The notes: generated by a model from the letters alone, not told the origin. A stretch of DNA of 64,000 nucleotides from CBDAMZ01 sp965197375 (GCA_965197375.1 CBDAMZ010000010.1:186001-250000); one strand, 5' to 3'; positions 1 through 10,206 are shown, numbered from the stretch's first letter. Made by a program: numbers and translations.

Positions 1-2506
1 CATCGCTCTGCCTGGTCTCTGACGCGACGTGGCGCTGCGCGGTGGCGAGCTGCTGCGCCTCTAGCTGCAGTTGCCCAAGCGCCTCATGCTGGCCGCTTGA
101 AGACTCGCCTCCCACCTGCTGCTCGAGATCACGCAGCCGCTCGAGCGCCTCCTGACCGCGCCGGGCCGATTGTGACAAGTCGCGGCGGCGAAGCTCACTC
201 GTGGCGCGGCGCATCCGGTCGGCGATCTCGTCCGTTCGCCCCCAAACTGGCTGGCCCACCTCCCCTTGCTGCTGCATCCGCTGCAGCTCGCGTTGGAGAT
301 CCTCCATGTTCCGGCGCAGCACATTTTGCTCGCGGGTAAGCCGCTCTAGGGCCCGCTCAAACTCCTGCGCCTCCAAGTTCTCCGCTTGCTTAGCAAGCTC
401 CTGCTGTGCTCGATTCAGCACCTCTTGGCGTTCGGCCAGTTCCCTAACCTTCCTCAGCGCATCGCTCTCTTTTTCGGCCTCGGCCTCGGCAGCTGATGAG
501 CGATTCTCATAGTTCGTTTTCTGATCGCGTCGAAGCTCGCGGTCGAACAATTCCGATAAATCCTCTTGCGCACGATCCGCCTCGAGCTGTGCGCCCTGGG
601 GCCCTTGTTGGAGCGCGACCTGTTTTCGTCGAACCTCGGCCTGCGCAGTAAGGAGCTGGTTGAGCGCCTCCATTTCAGGTGGGATCGCAATCTGGGTGTC
701 ATGCGCCAGAAGCGCAGTCTCCGCCACGCCCATCGCCTCGACCGCTTTGGCCATTGCCTCGTCCTCGGGAGCGCGCCGCCCACGTGTCTGTGGCGTGCTC
801 TCGCGACCGCGCGCGATGATTCGGTCGGCAACACGCTGAGCTGTCTGCCTCAGCTCAGCCTGAACGTCGGCGACCGCCGTCAGATCGCTCACCGCACGTT
901 CGGCGGCCAGCTGGCGGTCCAGTTTCCAGGTGGCGACGATGATTTCCTTTTGCACCTTGGCGAGATTACCGAGCGCGCCAACATCCATTGCCGACAACGA
1001 CTGGCTTCGCGCTTCCTCGAACTCCTGGTCAAACGGACGCACTTCAAGAAAAAAAATGTCGCTGCGCGTTTCGCGCGCGTAGCGGCTCGCGTTAGTGTCA
1101 CGAGCTCTCGCGTAATAACTGATGAAATCACCAGGTGAGACACCGAGATCCTCCGCGTAGATCGTGTGCGCCCCGGAGATGATTGGCTCGCGGGACCCAC
1201 GTTGAAGGTCGATGGCGTGTTCGTTGCGACCGACGACACTGAACACAAGCTCAAACCGCTCGATGCCGTAGTCGTCGGCGGCGCGGGCCTCGACAACCAC
1301 CTCTTCGAGTAGCGTGATCTCCCGGTCGCCTCCTGGACGCCTGATTTCGATGTCGGGAGTGCGATCAAACACGGTTCGGATGAAGTACTCGCCATCGCCC
1401 GGGTTGGTCAGAGCGTCGTCGTCAACCAGCGTCACGCCATAGGAGTCGTCGTGGCGCACCTCAAACGACACGGCGAGGCGCCGGTCACCGACGCGGCGTA
1501 GCTCAAGTGACCCACCGCTCTCCAGTCGGATCGCACCCGCGCGGACCGGCTTGTCGGCATGCACCATTAGAGCAACCTCAGTGCCGGCCGGCGCATAGAT
1601 GTCGCCGCTGTCTGTCTCGACCCGTGGTTCGAGGCCCGTAAAGGCTGGATACCGGTAGGTCACATCGATGCGTTCAACGTGCGGCACAGAGAGCGCCGTC
1701 ACCGTAAAGTCGTCGGATACCACGGTGGCGGCTCGGACGCGATAGGTAAAGCTCTCATCCACCGATGGAATCTCGACGTGATAGACCCCGCGCTCTTGGC
1801 GCATTTCGACAACCTGCTTCGCGCCGCCGCCGTTCACCATAATCAGGACTGGCAACGTCCTGGCGGGAACCCCAAACGTCTCCGTCAGCTTGGCGCGAAC
1901 ATGGAGAGTCTCGCCGGTGATGACCCGCGTATCGCCAGGCTCGACCTCAAGTGTCGCGGCGTAAGGGAACGCATAGAGCCAAGCGCTTCGCACAATCCGA
2001 CCGACGGATCCCATCCCGAGGGCCAACATAATCAGAAGCGCCGCGACAGCTCCGACGCCTCGGACAACCGACCGGCGGATGTCTCGGCCAGCAATGACCC
2101 GGTCGAGGTTCACCTCTCGCGCCCGGGCTGCAGCATCGCTGAGCACCAGGTCCCGAAAGGCCGACCGCGAACCTCCGGCCACATCGGTGGCACTCGCGAG
2201 TCGATCTTCGAGTTCCGGGCACTGCTCCTCGACATAGCGCGCGACCTGCCGATCGTTGGGCACACGCCGGAGCGACAACAGAATATGAGCGGCAAACGCC
2301 GCCGCCGCAATTAGGGCGAGCCCGGCTAGCAAGGCCATCGACAGGTCAGCTGGCTTGAGGAGTCGATCAGTGCCGAGCACAACAACTAGGAGGATAAGCG
2401 CTGCACCCGTGGCTCGCGCCACAGCGCGCATTGCCGCCTCGGTCATCCACCGCCGTCGCACGGAGGTGAGCAGGCCACGGATCTCATCCAGGGGGGGCTG
2501 TCGCAC
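1..2506 (-). CDS. DUF4175-like membrane protein (partial, runs off window)
   Basis: An open frame of 835 codons with no stop before the window edge, so the C-terminus is missing. The GTG start at 2506 is preceded by a GGACGAG ribosome-site-like stretch; an in-frame ATG at 2446 is an alternative. Two hydrophobic segments lie near residues 28-45 and 50-70, and a further one near 150-165. A long periplasmic-looking beta-rich region follows, then an Arg/Glu/Gln-rich coiled-coil region from about residue 510 to the edge. This order matches proteins annotated DUF4175 (alpha-proteobacterial TIGR02302-like), whose biochemical role is unknown. It is the last gene seen in a MoxR-DUF58-BatA series, so a role in envelope maintenance or stress is inferred from context only. 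Confidence 0.72.
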   Translation of the reverse strand, partial: MRQPPLDEIRGLLTSVRRRWMTEAAMRAVARATGAALILLVVVLGTDRLLKPADLSMALLAGLALIAAAAFAAHILLSLRRVPNDRQVARYVEEQCPELEDRLASATDVAGGSRSAFRDLVLSDAAARAREVNLDRVIAGRDIRRSVVRGVGAVAALLIMLALGMGSVGRIVRSAWLYAFPYAATLEVEPGDTRVITGETLHVRAKLTETFGVPARTLPVLIMVNGGGAKQVVEMRQERGVYHVEIPSVDESFTYRVRAATVVSDDFTVTALSVPHVERIDVTYRYPAFTGLEPRVETDSGDIYAPAGTEVALMVHADKPVRAGAIRLESGGSLELRRVGDRRLAVSFEVRHDDSYGVTLVDDDALTNPGDGEYFIRTVFDRTPDIEIRRPGGDREITLLEEVVVEARAADDYGIERFELVFSVVGRNEHAIDLQRGSREPIISGAHTIYAEDLGVSPGDFISYYARARDTNASRYARETRSDIFFLEVRPFDQEFEEARSQSLSAMDVGALGNLAKVQKEIIVATWKLDRQLAAERAVSDLTAVADVQAELRQTAQRVADRIIARGRESTPQTRGRRAPEDEAMAKAVEAMGVAETALLAHDTQIAIPPEMEALNQLLTAQAEVRRKQVALQQGPQGAQLEADRAQEDLSELFDRELRRDQKTNYENRSSAAEAEAEKESDALRKVRELAERQEVLNRAQQELAKQAENLEAQEFERALERLTREQNVLRRNMEDLQRELQRMQQQGEVGQPVWGRTDEIADRMRRATSELRRRDLSQSARRGQEALERLRDLEQQVGGESSSGQHEALGQLQLEAQQLATAQRHVASETRQSD

Positions 2507-2537
2507 GGGTAAGCTCGTCCTGTTCTCGCTAACCCAA

Positions 2538-4400
2538 TTATGCCATCGTGCGGCCCAGCCACGCTTCGGCGACGAGCAGCACGAGCATCACCAGTAAAGC
2601 GTACCACCAGTAGTTCTGTTCGGCCTCACGTGTCACAACCTCGTCGCTCACCTTCGCTGCGTTGGCCTCAACAGCCCCCTCTTCAAGCCGGACCAGGAAT
2701 GCATCGCGACTGAGCCGTTCAGAGACCGACTCTCGGGGATCCACATTGACAACGACACGCCGGCCCGAGCCAGCAAGCGTGGCGACACCCGGTTCCGAAC
2801 GCGAACCATCGGGGGCATCAGCGATCCAAAATTCACGCGGGCGCTCCCACACACCAGCCAGGTAGCGTGCTAATTCGTGAACAAACGGCACGAACGAGGG
2901 CCGTCGTGGGAAATCGTTCCATTCATTGTTCAGGTCAGATGCAAAAACCAGTGCCCGGCCGGCCCCGACCCGATATTCGAGCAACGCCGGAGTCCCATCG
3001 TCGAAACGTGCCAGGGCCCGTGTTCCGTCAACCTCTTTGAGTTGCGTCGTCCGCCGAAATCGTACCTGCCCAAGTGTTCCGACGAGCTCACCAAACGCCC
3101 GGAAAATTGGGTGACGAACATCCGTGACCACCACGCTTCGATCGCCCTCCGCGCCGCGCGGTGACAGCGCCACCACTGTCGTGTCGCCGAGCACGTCGAC
3201 CACAAGATCCGGATCCACCGCCGGCCCGGCCACAATCAGCAGGCCCCCACCAGACGCGACAAATGATGCAATCAGGTCCCGGCCGCGTCGATCCAGACCC
3301 TGCGTGCCCACAAGTAGGACGGCCACCGTAGCGTTCCAATCTTCCCGGGCCACCGACACAAGCGCGTCAGGGCTGACGGGACGCAGATCAAAGGGAGCGG
3401 ACTCTTCCCCGACGAGTAAGGCACGCTCGAGATAGAACGCGCTGGCCGCAAGATGCCCGCCGTTAGCAACGACGAGGAGCGGCGCGGGCTCTGGAGAATC
3501 GAGGAGGGCGTAGCGGACATCGTCCCAGGCATAGCCGGTGGCGTCATCCACGGTCAACACTGCGACGCCAGTCAGTAGCATCGCGGTGTCGAATCGAACG
3601 TCGTTCGAGCCTGGCTGAAAAATCACCTCTCGCACCTCGACCACCTCGTCGTCGACGACGAGAGACACGCGACTCTCGCGGGGAGCAGAAGCGGTGTTCA
3701 GTACGACCCCTATAAGCCCTACAGGTGATCGATCGAGTGCAGTCACAGCGAGATTGCTCTCGACCCGGCCGACATCGGCGATGTCAACGACCACCTTGGG
3801 CGGTATCGCTACGCTGGTGTCGTCCTCCCAGCCAACGCGCTGCAAATCAGTAACGACGACTATCCGCCCTTTACGAGACCCGATAAGCTCAGCTGCCGCC
3901 GACAGAGCGCCAGCGTATCGTGTGCTCCCCGGTGATGCAGCCACGCGCTCGAGGGCGGCCTCGGCAAGGCGACGATTGGCGGTCGGCGCCTGCACGACTT
4001 CAGAACCGTCGTCGAACGCCATAACGCCAACCAGGTGACCAGCCGGCGTCTCGGCAAGGACGCTCTGTGCCAAATCGCGTGCCCTGTCGAGTTGCCCAGG
4101 TGCTGACATGCTCAGCGAGCGGTCGATGGTAATTATCGTCACCTGGCGATCGAGGCGAGACGCGTCGAAGAACGGACCGGCGAACGCGAGCGTGAGAAGC
4201 AGCAGCGCAAAAACGCGCAGCGCCAACAGGAGGAGTTCACGCAGGCGGCGCCGCATGGCCTGCGTGACCGGCGCCTGCTTGAGAAAGCGAACGTCGCTGA
4301 ACGCCATGCGCACCGCCCGTTCCTTCTTGAGCAGGTGCAACACGATCGGAATCGTGATCGCCACCGCGCCAAAGAGGAAGGCGGGGAAGAGAAAGGACAT
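2538..4400 (-). CDS. BatA-type von Willebrand factor A domain membrane protein
   Basis: This 620-residue protein has the BatA N-terminal region: membrane segments at about residues 6-22 and 54-77 with a basic loop between them. A vWA domain follows, carrying the metal-ion-dependent adhesion motif DRSLS at 93-97 (DxSxS). A long extracytoplasmic part and a C-terminal membrane helix near 598-615 complete it. Bat proteins sit in the inner membrane with MoxR ATPases and were linked to aerotolerance in Bacteroides; the partner here is unknown. It starts 3 bases after the DUF58 gene and is followed after 31 bases by the DUF4175-like gene, so these are probably co-transcribed. Confidence 0.85.
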   Translation of the reverse strand: MSFLFPAFLFGAVAITIPIVLHLLKKERAVRMAFSDVRFLKQAPVTQAMRRRLRELLLLALRVFALLLLTLAFAGPFFDASRLDRQVTIITIDRSLSMSAPGQLDRARDLAQSVLAETPAGHLVGVMAFDDGSEVVQAPTANRRLAEAALERVAASPGSTRYAGALSAAAELIGSRKGRIVVVTDLQRVGWEDDTSVAIPPKVVVDIADVGRVESNLAVTALDRSPVGLIGVVLNTASAPRESRVSLVVDDEVVEVREVIFQPGSNDVRFDTAMLLTGVAVLTVDDATGYAWDDVRYALLDSPEPAPLLVVANGGHLAASAFYLERALLVGEESAPFDLRPVSPDALVSVAREDWNATVAVLLVGTQGLDRRGRDLIASFVASGGGLLIVAGPAVDPDLVVDVLGDTTVVALSPRGAEGDRSVVVTDVRHPIFRAFGELVGTLGQVRFRRTTQLKEVDGTRALARFDDGTPALLEYRVGAGRALVFASDLNNEWNDFPRRPSFVPFVHELARYLAGVWERPREFWIADAPDGSRSEPGVATLAGSGRRVVVNVDPRESVSERLSRDAFLVRLEEGAVEANAAKVSDEVVTREAEQNYWWYALLVMLVLLVAEAWLGRTMA

Positions 4401-4403
4401 TCC

Positions 4404-5312
4404 TCAAAAGAGTTTACTCCGCGTGGCGAGATACGATCCCAGCGCGAGGTCGAGCGGTTTCGACGTGTCGACGAGACAATAGTCGATGCCAGCCAGACGT
4501 AGTTCGCACTGATACAGTGCAGTGAGGTCGTGCATCTGCTTTAAATAGTACTCTCGCGCCTGCGATGCCACCACCACTACCTCGTCGTCGGTTTCCAGAT
4601 CGTGGAAACGGGTCGCCCGCTCAAAGGGAAACGCGAGTTCGGCGTGATCAAGCAGATGAAACACGATGACGTCCGTCCCACGAAAGCGCAGATGTCGAAG
4701 TCCTCTGACGATCGCCTCCGGCTCGTCGAGTAGGTCAGAAATCAGCACGACCATGCCGCGACGCGTGAGGGCGTCCGCGACACGGCTTAGAGGTTTCGAC
4801 ACATCGGATCGGTGGCCAAGCTTGAGCTGGTCGAGGGCCAACAGGAGCCGCCGCAGATGCCCAGGTCTAGTGCTAACTGGCACACTGTTGAGAATCTGAT
4901 CGTCGAACGTCACCAAGCCAACTGCGTCGCGTTGACGCGACATGAGATACGCCAGCGACGCAGCGAGGTACGAACCGTATTCCTGCTTGGTCACCCCCCT
5001 CGACTGGTAGGACATCGACGCCGAGACGTCGAGCAATAGATGACAGTCGACGTGGGTTTCTTCTTCGAACTTCTTGACGTAATGGCGATCGCTTCGCCCA
5101 TACACCTTCCAGTCGATCGTTGAAATGTCGTCGCCAGGCATGTACTGCCGGTACTCTGAGAATTCGACGCTAAAACCCTTGTACGGACTCCGATGCAAGC
5201 CGACCAGGAAACCCTCGACGATCGTCCGAGCACGTAGCTCCATAGAGCCAATGCCGGCAACCACCGCGGGATCAAGATAGCGGAGTTCGTTCGCGCGGGC
5301 GGCAGTGGTCAT
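4404..5312 (-). CDS. DUF58 domain-containing protein
   Basis: A 302-residue protein with the DUF58 signature EYRQYMPGDD near residues 53-62, followed by DWK and GRSD. A vWA-like strand with DVSAS follows at 95-99. There is no signal peptide or membrane helix, so it is probably cytosolic or membrane-associated. DUF58 proteins are the regular partner of MoxR ATPases. The gene lies 15 bases after moxR and 3 bases before batA, giving the standard moxR-DUF58-batA order. The molecular substrate of the family is not established. Confidence 0.88.
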   Translation of the reverse strand: MTTAARANELRYLDPAVVAGIGSMELRARTIVEGFLVGLHRSPYKGFSVEFSEYRQYMPGDDISTIDWKVYGRSDRHYVKKFEEETHVDCHLLLDVSASMSYQSRGVTKQEYGSYLAASLAYLMSRQRDAVGLVTFDDQILNSVPVSTRPGHLRRLLLALDQLKLGHRSDVSKPLSRVADALTRRGMVVLISDLLDEPEAIVRGLRHLRFRGTDVIVFHLLDHAELAFPFERATRFHDLETDDEVVVVASQAREYYLKQMHDLTALYQCELRLAGIDYCLVDTSKPLDLALGSYLATRSKLF

Positions 5313-5327
5313 CTTAGTGGCCAGTAC

Positions 5328-6332
5328 CTACATACCGCTCTTTGGGGTTGGTACTGTCTCGAGCAACCGCTCTATAACTTTTGCTGCGTCGACACCTTCC
5401 GACTCGGCGTAAAAATTAGTCAGGATGCGGTGGCGCAACGTGGGGAACGCGAGTGCCCGAACATCACCCACTGATACGTGATACCGACCGTGCATGAGCG
5501 CTCTCGCCTTGCCGCCTAGGACAAGCGCCTGCGACGCGCGGAGTCCGGCACCCCACTTGACCCACCGCTCCACGAAGTCTGGCGTGTTGGAACGACCAGG
5601 GCGAGACGCGTCGACGAGCCGAACGGCATAGCGGGCCACCTCGTCGGAGACAACGACCTGCCGAACCAGGCGCTGAAACTCTAGAATGTCGTCCCCGTCG
5701 AGAATCCGGTTCGGCGCTCGACTTTCGCCAGACGTAGTCTCCGCCACGACGCGCACCTCATCGTCCTCCGACAGGTAGCTCATCACGACATTGAACATGA
5801 ACCGCGAGAGCTGCGCCTCCGGTAGCGGGTACGTTCCCTCCAACTCAATGGGGTTCTGTGTCGCCAGCACCAGAAACGGCCGTTCGAGCTGATACGTCCG
5901 ACCTGCCGCCGTAACGTGATACTCCTGCATGGCCTCAAGCAGCGCGGCCTGCGTTTTGGGCGGTGTACGATTAATCTCATCGGCAAGAAGGATCTGCGCG
6001 AAGATCGGCCCCTGAACGAACTTTAGCTCTCGGTGCCCCCGGGCCTCCTCGATAATTTCCGTCCCCGTGATGTCAGCCGGCATCAGGTCTGGCGTAAATT
6101 GGATCCGTTTAAAGCTTAGATGAAGGACCTCGGCGAGCGTTTTAACGAGCAATGTCTTCGCAAGACCCGGCACTCCAGTAATAAGGCAGTGCCCTCCGGT
6201 GAAGAGTGCCGTAAGCACTAAATCAATAGCAGCTCCTTGCCCAACGATGACTTTGTGGAGCTCCGCAAGAATCTGCTCGCGTCCCCGCAAGACCCGTTCG
6301 GCCATCGTGGCCAAGTTTGACGCCGTTCCCAT
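5328..6332 (-). CDS. MoxR family AAA+ ATPase
   Basis: A 334-residue AAA+ ATPase with Walker A GVPGLAKT at residues 53-60, Walker B LLADEI at 115-120, and the AAA_3 central motif NRTPPKTQAALLEAMQE directly after it. A helical AAA lid forms the C-terminal third. MoxR proteins act as chaperone-like ATPases working with vWA-domain partners, here the DUF58 and BatA proteins encoded immediately downstream. It is the first gene of its block; about 245 bases separate it from the gene upstream of it, leaving room for a promoter. Family assignment is secure; the client is unknown. Confidence 0.92.
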   Translation of the reverse strand: MGTASNLATMAERVLRGREQILAELHKVIVGQGAAIDLVLTALFTGGHCLITGVPGLAKTLLVKTLAEVLHLSFKRIQFTPDLMPADITGTEIIEEARGHRELKFVQGPIFAQILLADEINRTPPKTQAALLEAMQEYHVTAAGRTYQLERPFLVLATQNPIELEGTYPLPEAQLSRFMFNVVMSYLSEDDEVRVVAETTSGESRAPNRILDGDDILEFQRLVRQVVVSDEVARYAVRLVDASRPGRSNTPDFVERWVKWGAGLRASQALVLGGKARALMHGRYHVSVGDVRALAFPTLRHRILTNFYAESEGVDAAKVIERLLETVPTPKSGM

Positions 6333-6577
6333 TAGGATGTCCGTTCGTTACTACGACTGGCACCGATCCAACAAGAGCTGTAGTCGACTCGCCGACCGAC
6401 CAAGAAGTAACGCTCCGCCCTCAACCACCCAGGCAACCATCTACGCAACATCGCTAGAAGCTGCTTTCCTTAAAGCCCTGCTACACAGGGACTAGCCATC
6501 TTCCCAAAGCGACAAAAACTTGTTTTGATTTTCACGGTGTCGCTCTCAGAAGATATCTAGCTGCGGATCTCCGACCA

Positions 6578-7393
6578 CTAGTGAGTGAGCGCGTACACGA
6601 TCTCGTTAATGATCATTCGGTACGACTGGGCCGTAAATCTGACGTAACGGGGATACTCCGCCGCGTTCGACCACTCCCAGCCGTCGCCCATGTCAGTGTT
6701 GAAATTGATCAACACCATAGGGCGCTTATCGTCGGCGAGGATGCCGCGCAGGCGCGGTTCGTAGCCGCCCTTCTCCCAAGTGACTCCACCAAAGAATGAC
6801 CCGAGACCCGGGATCTGCGGATACCTGGTGAGCTCGTAAAAACACGAGAAGACAGGGTGCTCAGGCGTTAGGTCGACGATCGCTCGGTTGGGAAACAGAC
6901 GCTTCATCTGCGCACGGAAGAGATCCCACTCAAGCGGTCCGTGAAAGTCATCGAAGGTCGCCGTGCCACCACGCAGGAGGAATGACCGGAGGATGACGAC
7001 CTCCTCCTCGCTGAGCTCCAGGTTGGCCGGCTCGACGAAGTAGATCCATGGATACTCCCACAGCTTGTCATCGGAGAGCTCGAGAATGATCGGATCGCTG
7101 ACCTTAATGGTTGTCACTCGGCCCATACGGCGCGTCAAGTTCTGCTCGGCCGCTGGCGCATCAATCGCCCAGGGATCGCTCCAGTAGATCCGTCGGAATT
7201 GCTCCAGCCGTCCCGGCGGGGACCCATAGCGGATACGGACGAAGGTCCATTCCAGGCCAGTCAACTCGTCGAAGCTACGCACGGGATCGCCCTGGCTTAA
7301 CACGGTCGCTGTCAAAAATACCCCGACACCCCAGCAGGCCGCCGCGACACGCAGTCGCGTGCGTCGACAGCGACGCGGAGCCCTGGCAGTCAC
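6578..7393 (-). CDS. DUF4159 domain-containing protein
   Basis: A 271-residue protein with a basic N-terminus and one hydrophobic segment near residues 14-30, consistent with a signal peptide or anchor. The body matches DUF4159: FVRIRYGS near 50, a glutamine-amidotransferase-like alpha/beta core with a GGTATFDDFHG stretch near 140, and PEHPVFSCFYEL near 180. DUF4159 proteins commonly occur beside MoxR/BatA genes, and no activity has been shown. Its ATG overlaps the stop of the upstream TPR-peptidase gene by 4 bases, so the two are probably translationally coupled. It lies just upstream of the MoxR block on the same strand. Confidence 0.82.
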   Translation of the reverse strand: MTARAPRRCRRTRLRVAAACWGVGVFLTATVLSQGDPVRSFDELTGLEWTFVRIRYGSPPGRLEQFRRIYWSDPWAIDAPAAEQNLTRRMGRVTTIKVSDPIILELSDDKLWEYPWIYFVEPANLELSEEEVVILRSFLLRGGTATFDDFHGPLEWDLFRAQMKRLFPNRAIVDLTPEHPVFSCFYELTRYPQIPGLGSFFGGVTWEKGGYEPRLRGILADDKRPMVLINFNTDMGDGWEWSNAAEYPRYVRFTAQSYRMIINEIVYALTH

Positions 7394-9963
7394 CGCTGTC
7401 CCTCTACAATCCGCAGGAGTAACTCCTGCGCGCGCGCGTAGGCGGGCGCAATTTCCAACGCCGCGAGCGCCTGGCGCTTGGCCTTCTCCTCTCTACCCGC
7501 CAACAAGAAACTCTCAGCGAGGTCACAGTAAACCGAGACCCGGTCGACCGGCCCGAGCGCCAATGCGACCTCGAGTTCATGGGTGGCTACGTCACTTCGA
7601 CCGTCAGACATCGCCAGACGACCAAGCGCCTGATGCGGAATCGGGTCAAATGGATCGATCTCGATCACGCGCTCGTACGCCAGCCGCATTCGGCCCTCGT
7701 CCCCGGCTTCCTCAGCGAGAGCGGCGAGTTGTCGGGCGGCTTCAATGGAAGTGTGATCGTGCTCCAGCAGAAGCTCTAGTTCGCGCATCGCGCGGTCGCG
7801 GTCCCCCTGCTCCTGCGCGATTTGAGCCATCAGGCCGCGAGGACTTTCAGAACCAGTCGCCATAGGCGCCAGCTCGGCGGCCTGTTCTAACGCACGAAGC
7901 GCCGCCTCGGGTTCACCAGCCACATGGAGGGCACGTCCAAGCGTTAGCTGCACACGGAAGTTTTTCGCGTGCGAACGGGCAAGCACCCGCAGTTCCGCGA
8001 GACGGTCGGGCCCAGACGGCGTCAAGTCCAGTTCTACAGCGGCCAACGCGCGACGAAGGCCGCCAAACCGCGCCTCTATTGCCTCGTCAAAGCTCACCTG
8101 CAAGACGTCAAAGTCCAAGCCAATCCGCGCCAGAGCGTCTTCGGTCTCAAGACCCTCACCATAGGCCCTCAGCAACGCGCGTAAGGCCTGTTCGCCATGC
8201 TGGTCGATCATATGCCCGACAAACACCGAGGCCTGGAAGTACGCGAGCGAGACAGTCTCAGGTCGAGAGAACCCGCTATTAAGATCGCGTAAGGAGAGCA
8301 CCTGATCGTCATTCAGGGCAACAGCAAACGCCATCTCTTGATCGCGACCCCACGCCGCGTGCGCGCCTTGCTCCTCGTAGACCGAGATCCCTTCTGTCAG
8401 CCAGCGCGGCACACGCTGGTTTGATATTTGCAGTGTGACAACGTGTGCGATCTCGTGCCACAGGGTTGCCTTCCAGTTAAATTCACCTGGTGGCCGCGCG
8501 CGCGGAGAGTCCATCGTTACCACCCGGCCGAAGCACGCGCCAAGAGCGCCAATCATGCCCGGAAGTCCAAGATTCCGGACTGCGAAATCGTCGTGGCTGG
8601 GAAATACCTCGATCAAGATGGGCCCCTTCACGGTCATCTCGTACCGCGTGGACAGTGAGTCAAGTGCCTCTTGGGCGAGTGTCAGAACATACTCCTTTAA
8701 CACCGGCGCCTCGTCTCGGTGGAGACGCACGATGAGATCGCCACGCTCGAAGGTCTCAAATTCCTCCAGCGCACCCATCATGCCGAGTAGGTTGAACGTG
8801 ATTACATCGAACGGATCGTCAGCAAAGGCCCGCTCGAGGGCCTCGCGGGCCCCGCGTTCGTCACCTACTCGCAGTAAGTGCATTCCGAGTTCGGCATGGG
8901 CGCGCGTGTTGTCTGGATCGAGCTCGAGCGCTCGACGGACCAAGGTGACGGCTTCTGGAAAGCGATACGCGCGTGCCACGTGGCTGCCCGCGATCCGGTA
9001 GATGTCGCTGTAGGCCGGATTAATTGCGAGCGCACGCGCCACCTCGGCTCCGAACATCGCGGTACGATCCTCGAGATATGCGATCGCCGCGAGCAAGGCT
9101 CGGGCCTCGAGACCTTGGGGATTGATTTCGAGCGCGCGGTCAATTGCCTCGCGCGCAGCATCACGATTGCGATCGCCAAGTTCTTGCTCGGCAATAAACA
9201 GATGGGCGGCCACATTCGTGGGATCGATCTCGAGAGCGCGCTCGGTTGACGCTCGCGCCAGCGGCGGATTCTCATTGGCGAGCGCACGTCCCATGCCCAC
9301 GTGCGCCGGTGCCCACCCACCGTCAAGCGCCACCGCTTCCTTAAACGATCGCACAGCGTCCGCCTGGTTATATTTCTCGAGAAAGAGCTCACCCCAGGCC
9401 GTCTGAATCGAGGGATCGGACGGCGACGCCAGAGCCGCACTGCGGAGGAGTGTGTTCGCCTCGCGGTACGCACCGAGCCCGCGCGCGGCTACGCCACCGC
9501 GATACAAGTCGAGCGCACCTCGCGATTGCACGCCCCTCGCGACGACCGCCTCGAGATAGGGCGTGGCTCCGTCGAGCCGGCCAAGCGTGACACGCAGCAG
9601 ACCAAGCTCGAGTCCGGCCCCACTCGACGGGTTTGCCTCGGCAATCGGGACCAAAAGTTCCTCGGCATCGCGATACCGGCCCCGCATGACAAGCATGCGC
9701 GCTCGCAGCGCCGCGGCTGACGGGTCACGTTCGCCCCGGGTTGCGGCAAGAGCTTCGACGTCGGCGATTCGGCCGTGAGCCAGTGCACGCGTCGCCCGCT
9801 CGTGGAACTGCTGTTCCTGTGCACGCGTGTAGCGAACCTGGGCGGAAAGCGTCGAGCCCACGGTAAACACGCTGGCTAACAACACGTTGATTGCCAACGT
9901 GTGCGCGAATCGATCGCGGGACTGGTCTCGCCAACGCCGCGGACCCTCTCTGTCTGGCGCCAC
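7390..9963 (-). CDS. TPR protein with gluzincin (peptidase MA-like) domain
   Basis: An 857-residue protein starting with GTG. A hydrophobic segment near residues 22-42 is a probable signal or anchor. Many tetratricopeptide-like repeats follow (recurrent A-L-x-I-x-P motifs) to about residue 400. A zinc-protease domain carries HEIAH near 503-507 and a downstream LTEG-x-x-x-YEEQ glutamate helix, which is the gluzincin arrangement. More TPR repeats fill the C-terminus to about 850. It is probably a periplasmic or membrane-tethered metalloprotease or protein-binding scaffold. It overlaps the DUF4159 gene by 4 bases. Confidence 0.85.
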   Translation of the reverse strand: MAPDREGPRRWRDQSRDRFAHTLAINVLLASVFTVGSTLSAQVRYTRAQEQQFHERATRALAHGRIADVEALAATRGERDPSAAALRARMLVMRGRYRDAEELLVPIAEANPSSGAGLELGLLRVTLGRLDGATPYLEAVVARGVQSRGALDLYRGGVAARGLGAYREANTLLRSAALASPSDPSIQTAWGELFLEKYNQADAVRSFKEAVALDGGWAPAHVGMGRALANENPPLARASTERALEIDPTNVAAHLFIAEQELGDRNRDAAREAIDRALEINPQGLEARALLAAIAYLEDRTAMFGAEVARALAINPAYSDIYRIAGSHVARAYRFPEAVTLVRRALELDPDNTRAHAELGMHLLRVGDERGAREALERAFADDPFDVITFNLLGMMGALEEFETFERGDLIVRLHRDEAPVLKEYVLTLAQEALDSLSTRYEMTVKGPILIEVFPSHDDFAVRNLGLPGMIGALGACFGRVVTMDSPRARPPGEFNWKATLWHEIAHVVTLQISNQRVPRWLTEGISVYEEQGAHAAWGRDQEMAFAVALNDDQVLSLRDLNSGFSRPETVSLAYFQASVFVGHMIDQHGEQALRALLRAYGEGLETEDALARIGLDFDVLQVSFDEAIEARFGGLRRALAAVELDLTPSGPDRLAELRVLARSHAKNFRVQLTLGRALHVAGEPEAALRALEQAAELAPMATGSESPRGLMAQIAQEQGDRDRAMRELELLLEHDHTSIEAARQLAALAEEAGDEGRMRLAYERVIEIDPFDPIPHQALGRLAMSDGRSDVATHELEVALALGPVDRVSVYCDLAESFLLAGREEKAKRQALAALEIAPAYARAQELLLRIVEGQR

Positions 9964-10034
9964 GAGCCTGATTATACTCTCCGCTCTTCAGCTCACTCCG
10001 GGCCAAACGCCGAACGAGTCTAGCGTCCGAGCAC

Positions 10035-10145
10035 TCAGTTTTCGACCGCGACGCGCTTGGCTATGAGCGCACCAAATCCCGCAAGCGCCAGGATCCCAGA
10101 AACAGGTGCGGCCATCATCAGCGCCACTCCGCCAAACTCACCCAT
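10035..10145 (-). CDS. possible very short membrane peptide (36 codons)
   Basis: An ATG-initiated frame ending in TGA that encodes one Gly/Ala-rich hydrophobic segment followed by AKR and a short tail, a little like a C-terminal sorting anchor. There is no convincing ribosome site and no homologue I can name. It may be the degraded end of a longer gene or simply chance coding. The rest of the 9964-10200 stretch shows no other gene. Confidence 0.15.
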   Translation of the reverse strand: MGEFGGVALMMAAPVSGILALAGFGALIAKRVAVEN

Positions 10146-10200
10146 CACACCGAGGTAGGTCGACGCGTGCACCGCTGGCCGAAGGCACGTATACATTACC

Positions 10201-10206
10201 TATAAT
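10201..10206 (+). promoter_or_regulatory. putative -10 box (TATAAT)
   Basis: A perfect TATAAT lies 42 bases upstream of the ATG at 10248. The best -35 candidate about 17 bases upstream (TGGCCG-like) is poor, so this is a tentative promoter for the methyltransferase gene. Confidence 0.35.
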
